Source: Tannerellaceae bacterium
GTDB taxonomy: Bacteria > Bacteroidota > Bacteroidia > Bacteroidales > Tannerellaceae
NCBI GenBank assembly: GCA_031288615.1
Contig: JAITRC010000007.1
Span: 10,529 to 74,528 of the forward strand
Direction of reading: 5' to 3'
DNA length: 64,000 bases
A model generated the notes under the pieces. The model was not told where the DNA came from and did no database searches. It saw only the letters and a list, made by a program, of their open reading frames with translations. The position numbers and the translations under genes were made by a program. Shown piece after piece: positions 63,758-64,000 of the stretch (positions are counted from its first letter, which is position 1; every line of letters starts with the position of its first letter).

Positions 63758-63940
63758 GGCGCTTAGCTATTTCTATGTCTATTTCGCTAACGCTATCACT
63801 CGCTATTTCGATATCCCTCGCGCTAGCTCTAACGATTTCTCTATCGCGTCTCTATTTCGATTCCGCTATCCCTCGCGCTATCTCTAACTATTTCGCTATC
63901 GTGTCACTATTTCGCTATCGCTCGCTATTTCGCTACCTTC
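63758..63940 (+). repeat. degenerate tandem repeats, period about 55 bp
   Basis: Units at 63813-63867 and 63868-63922 align with few mismatches (ATCCCTCGCGCTA, then CTCTAAC, ATTTC-CTATCG and GTC-CTATTTCG). CTATTTCG appears six times between 63778 and 63931. Partial units flank them on both sides. The rest of 63696-64000 shows no gene. Confidence 0.75.
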
Positions 63941-64000
63941 TTATTATCTCTATTTCTTCCGCCCGGAGTCAGGCAGAAATCCACTTTTTGACGCTTTCAC

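Noticed and set aside
63758..63940. Possible CRISPR array
   Set aside because: Repeat units are degenerate and abut each other with no spacers, and no cas gene is nearby.

Overview
The window looks like a chromosomal segment of a Bacteroidota bacterium, most likely order Bacteroidales. Three things point there: promoters of the TAnnTTTG (-7) type occur upstream of many genes on both strands; lineage-typical families are present (DUF5723 barrel, DUF2723, BspA-type leucine-rich surface proteins, a PurF paralogue beginning MEELKHECG); and three very large surface proteins have C-terminal domains resembling type IX secretion (T9SS) sorting signals. Shine-Dalgarno sequences are mostly not evident. 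Genus cannot be fixed from the sequence alone.

Layout. 1-14.5 kb is core housekeeping: a PurF-type amidotransferase, a coiled-coil protein with ZapA, RNase Y, a 2[4Fe-4S] ferredoxin, an MFS transporter coupled to a radical SAM protein, purC, a DUF5723/lipoprotein pair, tRNA-Asn, an S41 protease, thiE and ribD. 14.5-22.1 kb carries tRNA-Leu, a giant beta-helix surface protein and a small polysaccharide cluster (Wzy-like polymerase/ligase, WecG/TagA/CpsF transferase, GT4, acetyltransferase). 22.2-37.2 kb is core again: queA, DUF2723, M24 peptidase, ispH, the DUF177-rpmF-fabH-era operon, a CorC-like protein, a LysM glucosaminidase, ychF-typA. 37.4-44.8 kb holds a BspA/Ig-like surface protein, leuB and the pgk-tsaE-Imm17-like operon. 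44.8-46.7 kb is an accessory insert. 46.7-55.7 kb holds a barrel-like protein, YihY, pepT, truA, sdhCAB, recO and rhomboid. 55.7-61.5 kb is a second accessory module centred on a giant surface protein whose reading frame is broken in a nine-base homopolymer. 61.5-64 kb encodes a proline-rich protein and a protein resembling a phage major capsid protein, then degenerate tandem repeats.

Most unusual content. (1) A two-gene cassette of tiny membrane proteins (A: 70-94 aa; B: 38-48 aa ending in a G-[KQ]-[RKQ]-[RK]-W-like tail) occurs four times, twice in each accessory module. Three of the four A genes have the -7 promoter element only 4-5 nt before the ATG, so they are probably leaderless. (2) Each module is bounded by direct repeats (77 bp and 44 bp). 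(3) The first module carries three copies of a 45-60 bp terminator-like repeat. (4) G/C homopolymer tracts of 8-10 nt lie in or near surface or cell-wall genes, and the one at 60430-60438 makes the difference between an OFF and an ON reading frame for a 1.37-kilocodon surface protein. (5) From roughly 40 kb rightward the + strand is strongly C-rich: + genes end codons in C and - genes in G, except 56.4-60.9 kb, where the pattern is reversed as if that block had been inverted.

All functions are assigned from motifs recognised by eye. No database search or computed statistic was available.
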